From: Pycnopodia helianthoides
Taxonomy: Eukaryota > Echinodermata > Asteroidea > Forcipulatida > Asteriidae
Reading direction: 5' to 3'
DNA length: 64,000 nucleotides
NCBI GenBank assembly: GCA_032158295.1
Contig: CM063260.1
Coordinates: forward strand, 14,534,452 to 14,598,451
Shown: positions 1 through 13,200 of the stretch, piece after piece
How the letters are laid out: each line of letters opens with the position of its first letter
Position numbering within the stretch: position 1 is the first letter of the stretch
Program-made: the position numbers and the translations under genes
Notes under the pieces: model-generated
The model's database searches: none
Seen by the model: only the letters and a program-made list of their open reading frames with translations
Told to the model about the DNA's origin: nothing

Positions 1-417
1 ACATGTTTTGTGAGTTGTGGTGTGTCTGAAAAGAACCAGTGGTTTAACAAAACACTGTTTCAATCAGTATGCTCTGATCGTCTTCAGGAGAATGGTGGAC
101 TCTGATGATCCATGCTGCTTAAGTATGGTTCTTATCAGAACCTACACAATTCATAGAGAGATTACTATTTTGTGTTACTGCAAACCTTACTAGATGAGGC
201 CTGTGATTTGTCAGGTTTTTCACAGATTTCAGGATTGTTTTATTGATCGTTCTTTGCCTTCAAAGTTCTTGACATTGTTAACTTGTTTCCCAAGCCTCAA
301 ACTCTTCCATTTGTAGTTATGTAGAGAGTCTGTGAATCTATTATTTCAACCCTTGATTTCTTAATTAGATGCCACTCCTACTTAAGATCTGTTCTATTTT
401 TGTTTATGCTGATTTAG
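1..417. other. Rootletin intron (partial)
   Basis: No exon is visible before the acceptor at 416-417. The first exon of the window starts with the second base of a codon, so at least one coding exon lies upstream of the window. Confidence 0.6.
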
Positions 418-3400
418 TTTTGGAAGAAGCAAAGGGTACGATTCATAAGGAAGCTGGTGACCTGAGGTCAAGTCTCCGTGAAGTTGAGAAATCTCGTCTT
501 GAAGCGCGCCGAGAGTTGCAAGAGCTGAGACGTCAGGTTGGTAGCCTCAAAACCTTGGGATCTTTAAGAATCTTGTATCTTCATTCTCTCATCCTCATGC
601 TTCATTAAATAAACAGCTTATATTTTTCAACTTGTTTGTCGAACCTGACTCAAGCTCTGGTGTTTCTGATCAGCAAAGTGTGGGTTTGAGTCCCGCTCTT
701 GACACTTGTGTACTTAAGCAAGACACTGAACCTATATTGCTTTTGCCATTGGGTGGACGTAAAGCCGTTGGTCTTGTGTGTTGTGTAAGGCACAGTTGCA
801 CTTTTATACAATTAAGAGAAGGGGTTTGCCTGTGTGTTTCTGACATGGTTGGTGACAGATTGCACCGCAGAACCCTATAAACACTTTCAAGGTGGTATGT
901 AAATGGGTCTCATAATTCAAAGAACTTGGCATACCTGTCTAACACATTTTTCCGATTTGATGGGCATTATAGATGCTTTATATTCTGTTATACTATCATC
1001 AGTATTATTATGAACAACTTTGCACAGATAAAGACCCTCGAGACAGAGAGAGCTAAGAGAGTGAAAGAGATTGAAGACTTGATGGCTCGTCTCTCTGCTG
1101 CTGATGCTAGAGATGAAGATAATCGTAAGGAGATCTTCACCCTGAAGCACAAGATAGTAGAGACTGAATCCACCCGAGAAGCAATCCGTAAAGACGCTGC
1201 CAATCTGCAGAGACGCTACACTGAACTAGAAGAGGAACTACGTCTTAGAGAGAAAGATTATCAGATGGCTCTTGAAGATGCTAGGAATATGGAAAGGAAG
1301 CTGTCAGAGAAACTGCGTGTGACTGAGACATCTTTAGAGTATGCTAATGGTGAAATGGGAGAGTTGAAGTTGAAGCTAAGTGCTGCGGAGGGCCGGATTA
1401 ATGGCCTGGAAGCTCAGCTAGCTCAAGTTGAAGGTAAGCTCCAAACATGATGATAATTTACACTATTAGTGTCCAGGGCACTAAATAGTAGTTATTTAAA
1501 GCTTAAAATGAAGATATTATACATATTTAAAGAGCCTCAGTACATTTCAAAACATTGTTTTGTTAAAAAGTGATGTTGAATTTTATAACATTGTCTTTTT
1601 CTGTAACTATTGTAGTGAAACTGCATTACTGTTTATCTTTGTGGTATTTCGTGTGCAGGAGCAAAACGTGATGTTGAGTTCAAGCTTGGTAGTCTGCACT
1701 CTGCATTACGTCGTACTCTTGGAATAGGAACCGGTGCTATACCATCTGGTAGTCCAGGATCTACACTGAGGGCACGTAGTCCTAGTCCAATGAGAAGCCG
1801 TAGAGGGCGCTCTCCAGGTAAAGGTAAGAATCTGCAAATTTTTTTCTACAGTTATCTGATAAATTTCTAAGAATTGTTTGAACGGATGCTCTTTTGTAAA
1901 CGCTTTAAAAGATAATTGAATTAGCAATTTGGGAGTTGGATTTAAGTAATGTCTGGTACACTGCCTTGTTCAGTCACAAGTGAATGCACAATATAGATTC
2001 CTCAGACTAAATCAAATGTTGCTATGTCACATGGCTAGGGGCAAGCTTGTTCTTAGTTACATAAGAGATAACAAACCCCCCATACGCAATTCACATGAAT
2101 TCACATGAAATGTGTGGCATAAAGATACCAGTTTGTGCTGATTTGGAGGTTGCTATGCAAAAGCAGTCCCTGACCATTTGACATAGTAACACTGGATGTA
2201 GTCTGGTGAATTCTCAAATCTAACTCGCAAGTGGCTTATTGATTGATCATTTTGTTCTGAAACTTGTTTGCTTTATGAGAAGAAATTTTAATTTTGTTAT
2301 TACTTTTTCTTGATTTATTTTAATGCATCTTTGAAGTAACCTTCAATCTAAGTACAGGTAGGTCAACATAATTCAATATTGCTGATTTTTAAACCTTTCT
2401 GTTTGTGCTTTTTGGATTGGTGATTGATATCATTTTGTCGAAGGAGAAAAAGAAGTTTAATGGGACACGTTTGAAGTTGTGATAGTTTATTAGATGGCAC
2501 GTTGTGTTTGCATTTGTTTCTAACACCGCTGGTTATGATGTCATCTTCACCAATCCATTCCACAGCATTCAGAAAATTGCATTCTAACTATTTTTGAAGT
2601 TGCTGTTTTTAAGACTGCTGACTGTTTTCACTTTATAATTTAAGTATTAAAAAATCTGCATTCTTCAGTCATACAGAGCTTTTAAGGATATTCATCCTTG
2701 CAGTTTTTTTAGTTATTAATTCCTAAACTTATTCATCACTTCATGAAAACAAATCTGCCTGCAGAGTGCTGTGTACAAAACAATGCTTACTGGAATTCTC
2801 CACTTTGTGAAAATGCTAAACTTAAATGGGTAACAGGATTCGCCACCTTGTGAAAACACAATATCATACCACAAGTTTTTGGCACGTTGCCAGTTCTTTG
2901 TATTTCCAAGAGAATGCAAAGTTGAAAATCTGGTGGTTCAAAATTCATGCAGATTAATGTAACTTCAAAATATTACATTTTCGGTCCTGAAAATTGATAA
3001 AAATGTGAACAGCTATTAATGTGTCAAGAATTTGTACAAAAACAATAAACAGATATGGACAGATTTTTGTGAAAACACTGACAATCTGACTTAAATTGAG
3101 CAGGATTTTATTCTTTTCCATTATCTATAACTTGTTTTTATGTTTAGGGTTTGATAACACCTTTACAACCACTACGGATGGTCGAGGTAGCCCAATCCCA
3201 CGTACTGGGTCTCCTGATCGTTCACGTAGTCCTGAACGTAGTATGTCACCAACACGTTTAGAGCAACTTGTAGCTGACATTGATCCAGAGACAGTTCGGA
3301 TCTCTCTCAGAGATTTCTCTCAACAACTGAAGCAGACAGAGAGACAGAGGGTAAGGAAGAGTAGCAAATTATCCTCTCTAGGATTGGGGGTTTAAAAATA

Positions 3401-6400
3401 AGCTGGTAGCCAGCTGCTTCTACCCCGGCCATTACATTTGCTTCCATGACTAAGACACTTATAGTTATTGCTTCATTCTTTGGAGGGGACATTAAGCTGT
3501 ATTTTGTGTAATGCATGTGGCAGTACACTTACCCTTAAGAGAAGGTGCTGCAGACATTTTGACTGCAGATTGCGCTGCAGTTTCTTGTGAACCTTACAAG
3601 GTGCTATATAAAATAATGGGCTTAATCATTCATATACAGCTCTGCATACCTGTTGCTTTGAGACTCCTGTTTGATGTGATAAAGTACACTGTTTTTCTCT
3701 TTGTATCTGACTTAAAGGATGATGCCAATATGAAGATTAAGAGTCTTCGTCAGGAGATGTCTGAGATGGATGAAGATAGAAGCCGTATTGAGCAACGCCT
3801 TCAACAGTTACAGAAATCACTGGGAGAAATGGAAGAAGGAAAACGAGGAGCTGATGGGAGGTTGAGTAGTGCTCAGACTGCTCTTATGCTTCAAGAAGAG
3901 ACAATTAGAAGACATGAACGAGAGCGTAAAGGTGAGAAGGATAAGAGGCAGGAAGGGATGTACCTGAAACCTCCTTCAAAAGAGTCCTCTCAGTATTGAT
4001 ACAGCCACTCTTGTAATTGATCCTCAAGTTTGTGTTCTCATTGCCAAGGCCAAGTCCTTGTCGAGTCCAAGTCCTCATTGCCGAGTCCGAGCCATCGGTG
4101 TGGAGTCCACGTACTCGATGTGAAGTCCAAGTCCTCTTTTTCGAGTCGAAGTCCTTGGTGTCAAGTCCAAGTCCTAATGTCCCAGTCCAAATTCTCATTG
4201 TCGAGTTCCAAGTTCTCAGTTTGAGTCCAAGTCCTCATTGCTGTAAAGATGTGATGGTGTAAAAAACAAAACTCAAACATCTGCAATGTATTGTTAATGT
4301 TTAGGAATGCAAGAGAAGTTCCACACCTTGGAGCGATCACTCCAATCATCTGAAAATGAGAAACGTTCCTGTCAAGATAAGATAGCCAAGATGAAACAGA
4401 ATGAACAACGTCTTGAAGCAGATAAACGCCAACTACGTGAGGCTCTGGAAGGTTCAGAGAATAGAGCCACACAGTTGGAGTTGAAGCGTCGGGCACTAGA
4501 GGGCGATCTACAGAGACTTCAGCTTTCAATGAATGATCGCATTACAGAGAACCAGGTACGTTGTTGCAATTATTTCTCATGTCTACTTATCAGCAGTTGT
4601 TATTAAATATTGTTTGACAATAAAAAGACTTACATTGTTATAACTCTCCTACTCTTAGTCACTTTATCCAGTGAGTTGATCAACCATTTGAAACCATTCA
4701 TATGCACAGGTTGTGTGTGGTTGCTTAAATGTGTACAGAACTAACTGTCTAAAATGTGTAGTGAGCATTCAGCACATAGTATAATATTGCAGGCTGACAT
4801 TTTGTATTTATTATTCCTAACCTAGGTGGATGATATTAAATGGCCTAACAGTAGGAGGATTGACTAATGATGGTTATTCTCTGTTCCTAGGTTTGTCAAG
4901 AGAGAATTGATTCTCTGATGAAACAGATCCAGGAATTAGAGAGTAGAAACAGCTCTCTTCAGCTGACAGTGGATCGGATGTCCAACGCTTTGGCCAAGAG
5001 TGAAACAGATGAAACAGACCTGAAGGGCAAGGTAACACAATCTTCCTACCCTCAACAATCTGACTGCAGCTTGATAGTAATAGAGTTGTGGTAGTACTTA
5101 AACAGAACTTAAGGGCTGCCACAATGGGCTGGGGGAGGGGTCTTCAGCCTGTGTCACTTTCTAAAATGAAATAAAATGTTTATTTTGTCAATTTTTGTAT
5201 CATGCCAGTAATCGATGGCTTAACTCACAGTAAGATCATTGATTTGTACAAGTCTTTGTGGATTATAATCGAGTGACAGCTATACCTCACTCACATCACA
5301 CAAGCTGTAAGCTTAACTAGCTTCTTTCTTTTAAGCTTCCCATGCATGAATTGATGCAGGATGTAGACTTGAATTCAAGTCATTGAATGGGTTGAATAGC
5401 TAAACAAAAAATTGCCTTTCCTCAGCTGGCCCAATTCATGGCTCCGCTTTCCGCAGCATTCTGCACTTAAGAACACAAGATATCGTGAAAGAATTCAACA
5501 TTTCCTTTTGTAAACTTTTAGATGTGGGGTTGGGGGAGGGGGGCCCTGGAAAAGTGTACGATTTGTACTCTTGCAGGAATGTCCATAATAGTGAACAGTG
5601 CCTTAGTTTACTGCATGATCCAGCAGACCAGCAACCGTCTCTATTCAATCTTTGTATTGGATTTATTTGATTGATTGATTTTTTATTTTTATTTTGTATG
5701 TGCCCACAGCTGCAGTCACTGTCCATGTCGCTGAATGACAGCAATGTAGAATCATCTCAGCTTCAAGAACACATTCAACATGTTCAACAGACTTTATCTC
5801 AGAGTGAGCATGATCGTAGAGTACTACAAGAACGTTTAGATACAGCAAGGTATGTCTAGAAGGCTTGTTATAACCCTTACGCCCAGTCTGGGGGCAAACA
5901 ATTTATTCATTATGTGAATTTTGTTGTCTGTGGGTCAGTGTTAGCCCTCAATTTTTTTTAAATCTTTGTACTGTACGTTTTTTAAGTCTTGTATTATCTG
6001 TATTTTCTGCAATGTTATTTTTGTATCTTTGTGTAGAGCTGCTTAAAGAACTGCTTAACAATTTACTGCTTAGTACACTTGCCATGGTTGTTTGGCTGGT
6101 ATCCCTTATTCTGGTGTGCTTAAGCAGCTCTATACAATTGGGCTCAGATTGTGGAAGGGTTGGTTAATTGGTTGATTTCTTGTTGTTTCAGACATGCAGC
6201 ATCTGATTCTAAGAAGCAGAATCATCAGTTAATGGAACGAGTTCAACAGCTGCAGAATGAGATGTCTGATACAGAGTTAAGACGTATGGAGTTAGAAGCA
6301 CAGATCAGAAACTCACAAGAGGTAAGAGATGAACACTGTGTAGCACAACCATTGTCTTAGTGTGTGTAGGGGTCAATCTTAGTGTGTTGGGGTACAAAGT

Positions 6401-9400
6401 CAACTTCCATTGATAATGGATTTCAGACTGTTCTTTGTATCCAACTTGTTTGTGTCTGCCTGGTAAAAAAAAATAGCTCAAATTTGAAAACTTTGCATGG
6501 TGAAGATACAATCTAGTTTGGTTTGCAGTAACACCATGTACATGAGTAGGATTTGAAACTTTACATGGTGAAGATACAATCTAGTTTGGTTTGCAGTAAC
6601 ACCATTGACATGAGTAGGATTTGAAACTTTGCATGGTGAAGATACAATCTAGTGAGGTTTGCAGTAACACCATGTACATGAGTAGGATTTGAAACTTTGC
6701 ATGGTGAAGATACAATCTAGTGAGGTTTGCAGTAACACCATGTACATGAGTACGATTTGAAACTTTGCATGGTGGAGATACAATCTAGTAAGGTTTGCAG
6801 TCACACCATGTACATGAGTAGGATTTGAAACTGCATGGTGGAGATACAATCTAGTAAGGTTTACAGTCACACCATGTACATGAGTAGGATTTGAAACTGC
6901 ATGGTGGAGATAATATCTAGTAAGGTTTGCAGTAACACCATGTACATGAGTAGGATTTGAAACTTTGCATGGTGAAGATACAATCTAGTTTGGTTTGCAG
7001 TAACACCATTGACATGAGTAGGATTTGAAACTTTCAATGGTGGAGATACAATCTAGTCAGGTTTGCAGTAACACCATGTACATGAGTAGGATTTGAAACT
7101 GCATGGTGGAGATACAATCTAGTAAGGTTTGCAGTCACACCATGTACATGAGTAGGATTTGAAACTGCATGGTGGAGATAATAATCTAGTAGGTTTGCAG
7201 TAACACCATGTACATGAGTAGGATTTGAAACTTTGCATGGTGAAGATACAATCTAGTTTGGTTTGCAGTAAACCATTGACATGAGTAGGATTTGAAACTT
7301 GCATGGTGAAGATACAATCTAGTAAGGTTTGCAGTCACACCATGTACATGAGTAGGATTTGAAACTGCATGGTGGAGATACAATCTAGTAAGGTTTGCGT
7401 AACACCATGTACATGAGTAGGATTTGAACTTTGCATGGTGCAATACAATCTATTTTGCGGTTACACCATGTACATGAAATCTCTCTGTGAATTGTGATGG
7501 TTTGAAAAGATTGGTGGTGTTACAACTATCATTAAATAGTTTGTGAATGAAGTACCTGTTGCCAATAACCACATTGTTATTCACGCTTCTAAACAACGTC
7601 AAGATCTGAAGACAATGCCTCGTTCAATTCAGTCTTCAAGCCAGAAACAAACATCACAAGAGCACATTGCTATGCTACAGAGAGCTTATAGTAACTTAGA
7701 GCAGGAAGAGAGAACTAGAACGTAGTACGGGACGTCTTGAGAAAGATAAGAATGCACTCAAGAAAACGCTGGATAAGGTGAGATTTCACTTTTAACATTG
7801 GAATGCTGTTCATGTAATTTCATATATTACCCTTTGACATGATTGGACAAGAACAAACTCTGAATATATAAGCATCTATTATGGTATGCTACTGGTTTAC
7901 CATGTTTTTTCTTGGTTACTTGGAGTGTCTTTGAGTTATGTTACATCTGTGATATTTCTTGCTTAAACTAACATTTCAACTGTTAAGAATATTTGGTGTG
8001 ATTACTGCCACTGTATTTGGTACATGTACTTGTAAACTATTAATTATGTGTTATTTTGATGTATTTTGATATGATTGATAAATGATGCATAATGACTTGT
8101 TATCTTTTATTACTGCCTTATATTTGTACATAATCCTTGTTTGAAAATATTTCCTTGTGAATAATTTGTGGAATTGCTTTTTTTCTTGATATTAAAACAT
8201 TACTAATTATTATAAATATGAAATGAGTAGGGGAAGCTACTTGTGCTTTTTCCTTTCAGACCTAGAACTACACAGAGGCCAAGACCTCTATTGCCTTGGT
8301 TTCCTGTAGACTTTAAGATTTTCCATCGGCAGTGCCCTTTGCAAAATAAAAAACAGCCTTGCCCTGTTTTTGTATATCTTATTTAAATGCATTAATGTAT
8401 CATTTAAGTTTTAATGTTGAATATTTTAATTGATAATGCTATAAGTTAATTTTAAGTAGTGAAAACTGTTTATGTGAGCTGAGAATTAAAGTTCATTTAT
8501 TTGTTTTGTTGATGCTAAGGTTGAGCGTGAGAAGATTCGTATTGATGAGGTAGCAATGCGAGTATCCTCAGAGAAAGGAGCCTTAGATAACTCATTGAGT
8601 ACATATGAGCAAGAAAATACGGAGTTACAACGCCAGGTACAGGCTTTACAAGGATCCTTGGCAGAAACAGAACAGCAGCATGCTCAGAGGCAAGTCACTT
8701 TTATTAGTTATCATCCAATGAGTGCTTTTTACATTGTTGTTCAAGACTTTCCAATATATTGTACTTTTCGTTTGTCTGAATGTGTAGATTGATTGAGCTG
8801 ACGACGCGTCATCGTCAAGAGACTGACATGGAAACAGAGAGACTGAGGACAGCTCAGCTTCAATCAGAGAGGATGCTAGAAGCTAGAGAAAGAGCTCATA
8901 GACAAAGAGTTAAAGCTTTAGAGGAACAGGTAGGTGTCATAGGTCAAAGGTTATATGTCATATGATACAAATTATGTTGAGGCTTATTTAGTAAATTGTG
9001 GATAATGCATAAATAAGTACCATATCAAATTTTAAATGTTAAAAAGTGAATACATTAATTATTAGTATTGATTTATGTACTTACTTAATTGCCCCCTTTT
9101 TCTATTGTTGTTATTTAATTTATTTATATTAATTTTTTGTTGGGGTGTATTTTGTGCTAAGCACTGAACTGCTTGATTTTTCAGTAAGATGTAGTGAATC
9201 CATAACAGAGAAGTCTAAATCTTGAACTTTGATTTTCAGGTGAGCACAGTGAAAGATCAACTGAATGTTGAACAAAAGAAACGTCAGCAATATATCAACA
9301 GAAGCAGTAAGACATCAGATGAGATTCAAGACCTGAGGAATATGCTGAGTAAGTCAAATCACCATACATTCATAAAATATTGGATCAAAGCTTGAAGCCA

Positions 9401-10245
9401 AACTTACCTATCAAATGATTTTATTTTTGATGTACTTTCCTTCTCCAGGTGATTCTTTACATACTGTCTCAAGAGACACAACTCTAGACCCAGTCCTACT
9501 TGAACATGAAACACGTAAACTGGATGAATCAATGGGTTATGGTTCAAGTTATGGTCCTGGATCTATCAGTGGTAAACATCGTAGTACAAGGAGTTCATCT
9601 CCAGTACGTTTGAGTGCTCAGGCTACTTCAACTCCAGCTCCTGGTAGAGGTATGTAATTACTCATTGTAAAGTATCACTAGTTTACGTTTACGTTGTTTG
9701 ACTCAGCAGGATCCATATAAGTTTGGACGTAATGCTAAGGGTGGTTGATTGGTGCTCAAGCAGTAGAAATACAAGTGCCTCCAGGCTAACAAAAAAGGGC
9801 CTGAAGAAAAACCACTAGATAGTGTTTGATTGGAGTTTATTTTGAGGTTTGCCCTGGTTCATGGGTATGCCTGAGTCAATTTTGGGGGCACACCTATTCA
9901 CAGCAAATGTTTTGCAAAAAGTTAAACGCATTTCAACTTTTTAGGTGATGATAAATTTGCATTGAGGAACTTACAGAGTATTATTTGTGTTTTACTCATA
10001 CACTGAACAAGTTGGTGGGGCGCCGGCAAGATAATCTGGAGGTCGTAGGTTCAAGTCACGCTCTGGTTATTTAGTTTTTTGTTCAACCCATAATTATTAA
10101 CAAAATTTGTAAACTCTCCACATTTCTTATATTTTGTTGTTATGTTTGATTTGTAGATTCCAAGGTGAAGTCATCTCCACGTGTTCATGACAGGAATGCA
10201 TCAGTTGGTTTGAGCCCTGTTGCAAGACGCTCACTCCGAAAATGA
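418..10245 (+). CDS. CROCC: Rootletin (ciliary rootlet coiled-coil protein), 3' part of gene
   Basis: Rootletin forms the striated rootlet fibre at the base of cilia and links centrioles. Fifteen exons can be joined: 418-536, 1028-1433, 1659-1823, 3148-3350, 3718-3931, 4305-4555, 4891-5031, 5710-5849, 6192-6321, about 7540-7777, 8520-8689, 8788-8929, 9240-9348, 9449-9649 and 10157-10245 (TGA 10243). Reading phases match across junctions and all introns are GT-AG except 8690-8787 (GC-AG). The roughly 900 residues are almost all charged heptad coiled coil, broken by Ser/Pro/Arg-rich linkers (for example SPSPMRSRRGRSPGK in exon 3 and the SPDRSRSPERSMSPTR stretch in exon 4) and a basic Ser-rich tail ending VARRSLRK. 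RGAKRDVEFKLGSLHSALRR-type and LEARERAHRQRVKALEEQ segments are typical of the rootletin C-terminal half. The exon ending at 7777 has one extra A near 7713 that breaks the frame, and its 5' edge is uncertain. The N-terminal half lies left of the window. CROCC versus a CROCC2-like paralog cannot be settled here. Confidence 0.88.
632..905 (+). repeat. tRNA-derived SINE copy, family A
   Basis: A tRNA-like head (CTCAAGCTCTGGTGTTTCTG, then GTGTGGGTTTGAGTCC resembling a B box) is followed by a body with TTAAGAGAAGGGGTTTGCC and a tail of the CACCTTGTAAACC...GGTGCTATGTAAA type. It lies in a rootletin intron. Copies of the same family occur at 3395-3640, 23640-23850, 40935-41250, 43290-43600 and 50880-51150. 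Confidence 0.7.
3395..3640 (+). repeat. SINE family A, partial copy
   Basis: It has the body and tail of the family (TTAAGAGAAGGTGCTGCAG, then GAACCTTACAAGGTGCTATA) without a clear tRNA-like head. It lies in the rootletin intron before the exon at 3718. Confidence 0.6.
4017..4240. repeat. Imperfect short tandem repeat (GAGTCCAAGTCCTC type)
   Basis: The motif GTCCAAGTCCTCATTGTCGA recurs roughly every 15-35 bases with substitutions, inside a rootletin intron. Open frames across it arise from the repeat and are not coding. Confidence 0.6.
4641..4864. mobile_element. MITE-like element with TAACTCTCCTACTCTT ends
   Basis: The left end TAACTCTCCTACTCTT and right end CAGTAGGAGGATTGA form an imperfect terminal inverted repeat of about 15 bases. 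The interior (GTGAGTTGATCAACCATTTG) recurs at 40705-41458, where a SINE has inserted into it. It lies immediately before the rootletin exon at 4891. Confidence 0.6.
6033..6144. mobile_element. Short MITE with GCTGCTTAA / TTAAGCAGC ends
   Basis: TAGAGCTGCTTAAAG on the left and CTTAAGCAGCTCTATACAAT on the right are imperfect inverted ends. A second copy is at 38725-38902 in SEC62. It lies in the rootletin intron just before the exon at 6192. Confidence 0.6.
6480..7478. repeat. Minisatellite, about 68-bp unit, roughly 14 copies
   Basis: The unit contains TTTGCATGGTGAAGATACAA, TCTAGTTTGGTTTGCAGTAA and ACCATGTACATGAGTAGG, repeated head to tail with small indels. It fills the rootletin intron and ends about 60 bases before the inferred acceptor of the next exon. 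Minus-strand open frames across it are repeat artefacts. Confidence 0.92.
7713..7714 (+). other. Single-base insertion breaking the rootletin frame
   Basis: After a good coiled-coil frame (AYSNLEQEE) the frame stops at 7723, while the next frame continues with TGRLEKDKNALKKTLDK, a conserved rootletin segment, up to the donor at 7778. Dropping one A in GAGAGAACTAG joins the two frames. Either a sequence error or a real null allele would explain it. Confidence 0.7.
8258..8372. repeat. Dispersed AGGCCT-family repeat, copy 1
   Basis: CACAGAGGCCAAGACCTCTA, TTGCCTTGG, TTTTCCATCGGCAGTGCCCT and TTGCAAAAT match the interior of similar blocks near 38155, 46660, 50645, 54545 and 58855. Confidence 0.5.
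8690..8787 (+). other. Non-canonical GC-AG intron in rootletin
   Basis: The coding exon ends ...CAGAG and the intron begins GCAAGT, the strong donor context known for GC-AG introns. It ends TGTGTAG before ATTGATTGAGCTG. Joining AG to A gives Arg and keeps the conserved QHAQ-R-LIELTTRHRQ reading frame. No GT donor nearby preserves the frame. The intron is only 98 bases long. Confidence 0.8.
9975..10110. repeat. tRNA-like SINE fragment
   Basis: GGTCGTAGGTTCAAGTCACG resembles a B box and is followed by TTTTTTGTTCAACCCATAAT. The same tail follows the tRNA-like head at 14066. It lies in the last rootletin intron. Confidence 0.45.
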
Positions 10246-13200
10246 GTAGACACTCGTTTCTTACTGGAGTAAGTTATCAATTTGATGAGTTGTTTATGAC
10301 AGTATCAACCAAACATCCCTCATACATAGATACTGTTACTGGAAAATGGTAGTTAAACTTACCAATACTTAAATAGTTGCCTGTTAAATACATTATTAGT
10401 TCTTATGGTTACCCAAGTACAGGGTTGTGACATTTCAGACTTGTTATCTGAATTCAGTTTTTTTTTGCCTGCCTGTTGAAAGAAGTCGCTGCTCATTTCT
10501 TCAGACATAAGGAAACCCTTCTCTTTGATCTACTTCTCTAGTGCTGAGGATACTGTTCCCAGAGGCTCCTGGTAATCTATAACACCAGGGGTTATAAAAA
10601 GGTAGACATGCCGTCATTTCAACATACCTCCTTAAACTTAGATCCTAGTTTCATACCTTTTTGTCAGCAATGACTCACCCCTGGTAGTAATGGTAGTGTT
10701 CTCTAGACAAGGGATTCCTTCGTTTTGATGGTGTTGTGGGAATGTTGGAGTGCAGTGAACTTGCACCCAAGTTTCCCTCACGATGTTTGTGATACAATAA
10801 TTGATATGATCACACGTCCAAGAACTTTTTTACCCCAAGCAGAATTTATTTTGTGAAAGTCAATCTTTTCGTTCCAAAGAAGTTCACTTGAATTGATTGC
10901 AGTGATTCTGTAATTATATCAGTATTATCTTTGTTTTTAATGATTCAGTGGTGATATGGGATGATCTCTCGGCTGTCAATGAGATCTTGAGTTGCCGCCG
11001 TAATTTAATTGGATAATATTGTCCATGGATTGCAAACTTATTCATAGCTGAGTTGGTTATCTTTGGTTATGATGCTAACTGCAGTCATGCTAAAGCCAAT
11101 TCATATGTGACATCAGATAAGTATAAGATTGACCAATACACGTAATTAAGATAATGACCAGCCATTATTTACCCTGATTAATACATATCTGCATAACTGA
11201 TTGATCTCCCATAGAACGCATATGCTGTAAAACGTCTACCTAACAAACAGGGACACATGAACATTAAGCTCAGCCACATTCCAATGAAGTGACTAGGGCT
11301 TCAGACAATGAAGACTTATCAGTGTTCTGGCCATAGATACTGCCATTGCCATTAATTGGGACATTTCTTTGGTGTCTTTAGGTATACTGTCGCTACTAGT
11401 GGTATCAGATGGAAAGTAAACCATTCAAAAATGCATTACGTAGCTTTGTACACACTCTATAGCTTTACTGTTTGATCAAAGTGTACACAACCATGCATGA
11501 TCAGTGAAGCGTGTAGATGGTGTTGGATTATGACACTTGGCTCCACAATAATACCAGATAGTTGGAGGGTTAATTGTGGCCTCCACAAAAGTGGGCCCAT
11601 ATTCTACTAGGAAGGATTAAAGACATTTATGTGCTATTCCCAACAGTATACAGTTTGTTGGGATATGTTTATTTGCATGGCAGTAAATAATGAATGTTTG
11701 TTGTAATGCAGTAATAGGTGTTACATGGCTTAGCAGGAACACAGTAATGCACTATGACCAGTCAGGCCGATATGGGTTATACAGCGCCCTCTTGGCAAAG
11801 TGCTAACAAAGGATTTCATATAATGATAAGGCTTTGTCCTTTTCAGCTCAGGTGAATTACCTAAAAACCAACAGTAAATTATACTCATTGGAGCCGTGTT
11901 GATCAATTTCGAAGTAAAATGTAGGCTCCATTGACATTTTGTTTTTAATCGATCTTTAATGTAAAATATTTTGGAATGTTGTGTGCCAATTTGGCCATTT
12001 TTAGCTTTTTGTTTGTTTTAGCTGTAGAAAAATGTTTTAAATGAATTGTGATCAAATGTACATGCAATCAAGGCAGAAAATTTTCAAGTATTACGAGCGA
12101 CTGCAGACTGAAAGATTTTAATTTATGGTATTTCAAAATTGTATATATTGGCATTTTTATTTGCTAGCTGCATCAAGGTTAAATTTTCCAGAATGAAAGA
12201 TTAGTTTGGTTTTAATGTTTTAGTTAATTTGTTGCAGTCCTTAAGTTGCATTGCAACTTTATTTTTGTTGCAGTTCCTAGGAATTTTAATATTATCAGTT
12301 TCAATCATAGATTGAATTTTTAAAATTGAGTGTAATTTCAAAATGGATATTTTTTTAAGTCCAGATATGATTGGGATGTATTTTTTTACTGTGTGCTTTT
12401 AGGGCGGTATTATGTCTTTAATTTAGTGAAAATTACTCAATGACCAAATTTAGATACATGGACAACATTCCAGCACTTTCCCATTGGTGTTAATTGTTTC
12501 AAACTCTAAATGAATTCCTTTTATTGTTTTGAGTATTTTACTTTGGAGTGATTTGGTTGTACTTAACTTAACCGGAGGTACATTGTGGTGTATGTGTGTG
12601 TTGTGTGTGTGAAGAATCGTTTCCATGAATGATGTGATTATTTATTCAGTGATTTGAAATTAATGGAGAATTCAGATTTTATTATTTTTTGTGTGCTTTT
12701 TATTGCAAAAGATTTTGTGAGTAGTCAGTAGGTTTGAACTTTAGCTAGAGTTGATTGGGTCATAAGTTATGATCAACTAACTTGTGAAGGTAGCGTGCAT
12801 CTTGGAATGCTCAAGTAGTATTTGTGCTTACCACAGAGTCTTCAAGACCAAGTCTATAAAATAACCAAGTGGAAACTCAATGTTATTCTCAAACATAATA
12901 GAAATCATTCCATTACATTATCTGGTTACTACACAATTTACTTCATTGAACGTTCTTTGTGCTTGTATAAGGTCTTACCATGACGTTATATTGTATAATG
13001 TTTTCAACTCCATAACAAGGACAATTTCTACAGTTATTATACTCTATTTTAAAAGTATGATAAGTAAGGTTATATAGGTCCAAGATATAAAAATATGAAC
13101 TCCATAATAAACAAAGTGAGGCATGGTGAGCCCCAATCGACAAATGTTGCACTAAATCAAGTTGATTAAAACTCTGATCATACCTGATCAAACAAACTGT

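Noticed and set aside
6649..7443. Minus-strand frames with YMVLLQTSLDCIFTMQ repeats
   Set aside because: Products of the rootletin-intron minisatellite; the real gene is on the other strand.
6480..7478. CRISPR-like array
   Set aside because: Units are contiguous without unique spacers, and the DNA is animal nuclear DNA.
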